Below are positions 63,491-64,000 of a DNA stretch of 64,000 nucleotides, piece after piece; the first letter of the stretch is position 1, and the number at the start of each line of letters is the position of its first letter. The stretch is from Luscinia megarhynchos (Eukaryota > Chordata > Aves > Passeriformes > Turdidae), in contig CM067566.1 of assembly GCA_034336665.1 (NCBI GenBank), positions 25,326,330 to 25,390,329 of the forward strand, given 5' to 3'. Both the position numbers and the translations under genes were made by a program. The notes beneath the pieces are model-generated. The model did no database searches and was not told where the DNA came from. It worked only from the letters and a program-made list of their open reading frames with translations.

Positions 63491-64000
63491 CAGATTAAAT
63501 ATTTTATTCATTAATTGAATAGACTTTGATGCCCATGGTCTGCTAAAGGACTTGGCTGGTACAGAGGCCCATCTACAGAAGTGTTAGCTGTATTGTTTCT
63601 CAGTATTCTTCCTCTGGGTCAGTGAAGCCACGAGCAGCAAGAGCTGTGCCAGAGGAAGAGCTGGTCTTTGGCAGCTCACCCTCTCCCACTTTCTCTGCTG
63701 CTTCAGCAGCACTTTGTGGATATTACCATTCCCTTCTCAGCAGATCTGCCAACTGAGTCACTAGCAGGATTGCAGCAAGCTCAAAAAATTGACAAGTTTT
63801 TGTAGAAACAGGGATGTGAACACACAGAGTTGACAGATCTGAGAGGATATAGAACAAAAATAGGAATTTGAAGCAGACAGCAGATACACATCTGTCCATA
63901 TATGTGGTTTTATCCTATGGGCATGCATACTTTGTACAAGAAAGCCACAGTTTGCTCCTAAACTTTCAGATTGTGCTTTAAAATTTTGATTTAGCTGTTT

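Larger units (their letters stand above)
55433..64000 (-). other. Region upstream of CNGA1 coding exons
   Basis: AT-rich DNA with no supported coding sequence. It must contain, or lead to, CNGA1 non-coding 5' exons and the rod promoter. It holds the SINE at 55933-56079, an (AAAAC)n run at about 56639-56668, a candidate 5' exon near 58102 and a CR1 copy at 62885-63490. There is no CpG island, so the neighbouring NIPAL1 promoter expected from human order is not in view. Confidence 0.6.

Overview
The window reads as vertebrate, and very likely songbird, nuclear DNA. It has spliced genes with GT-AG introns, two CpG-island promoters, several CR1 LINE fragments typical of birds, and one short element that joins a tRNA-Ile-like head to a CR1-like tail, the structure of the songbird TguSINE1 family. 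The spliced CNGA1 product also looks close to the chicken rod channel as I remember it.

Three protein-coding genes lie head to tail, all on the minus strand, in the CORIN - NFXL1 - CNGA1 order known from human 4p12. Positions 1-1640 are a CpG island. It holds the probable first coding exon of CORIN (591-665), and the rest of that gene runs off the left edge. Positions 1640-7080 are AT-rich intergenic DNA, probably including the NFXL1 3' UTR. Positions 7081-47765 hold NFXL1: I could join 22 coding exons, every junction in frame, into an 886-residue protein with a RING/PHD-like finger, a long series of NF-X1-type zinc fingers and a C-terminal hydrophobic anchor. The NFXL1 promoter CpG island (about 47130-48110) carries a ZNF143-type motif. 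Positions 48110-50849 are a CR1 fragment plus the presumed CNGA1 3' UTR. Positions 50850-55432 hold CNGA1, the alpha subunit of the rod cyclic-nucleotide-gated channel: seven coding exons, 646 residues. Positions 55433-64000 are non-coding upstream DNA with the SINE, a CR1 copy and one weak candidate for a 5' non-coding exon.

The genes share no pathway. CORIN is a membrane serine protease that activates natriuretic peptides, NFXL1 is a membrane-anchored zinc-finger protein of poorly defined role, and CNGA1 is a phototransduction channel. Their adjacency is conserved vertebrate synteny. I found no RNA gene, CRISPR array, operon or novel system. The points worth checking are splicing details (a 22-nt micro-exon, an unusual acceptor), a coding microsatellite, the SINE and the poorly defined gene ends. 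Exon coordinates and spliced lengths were worked out by hand; comparisons with human and chicken proteins are from memory.
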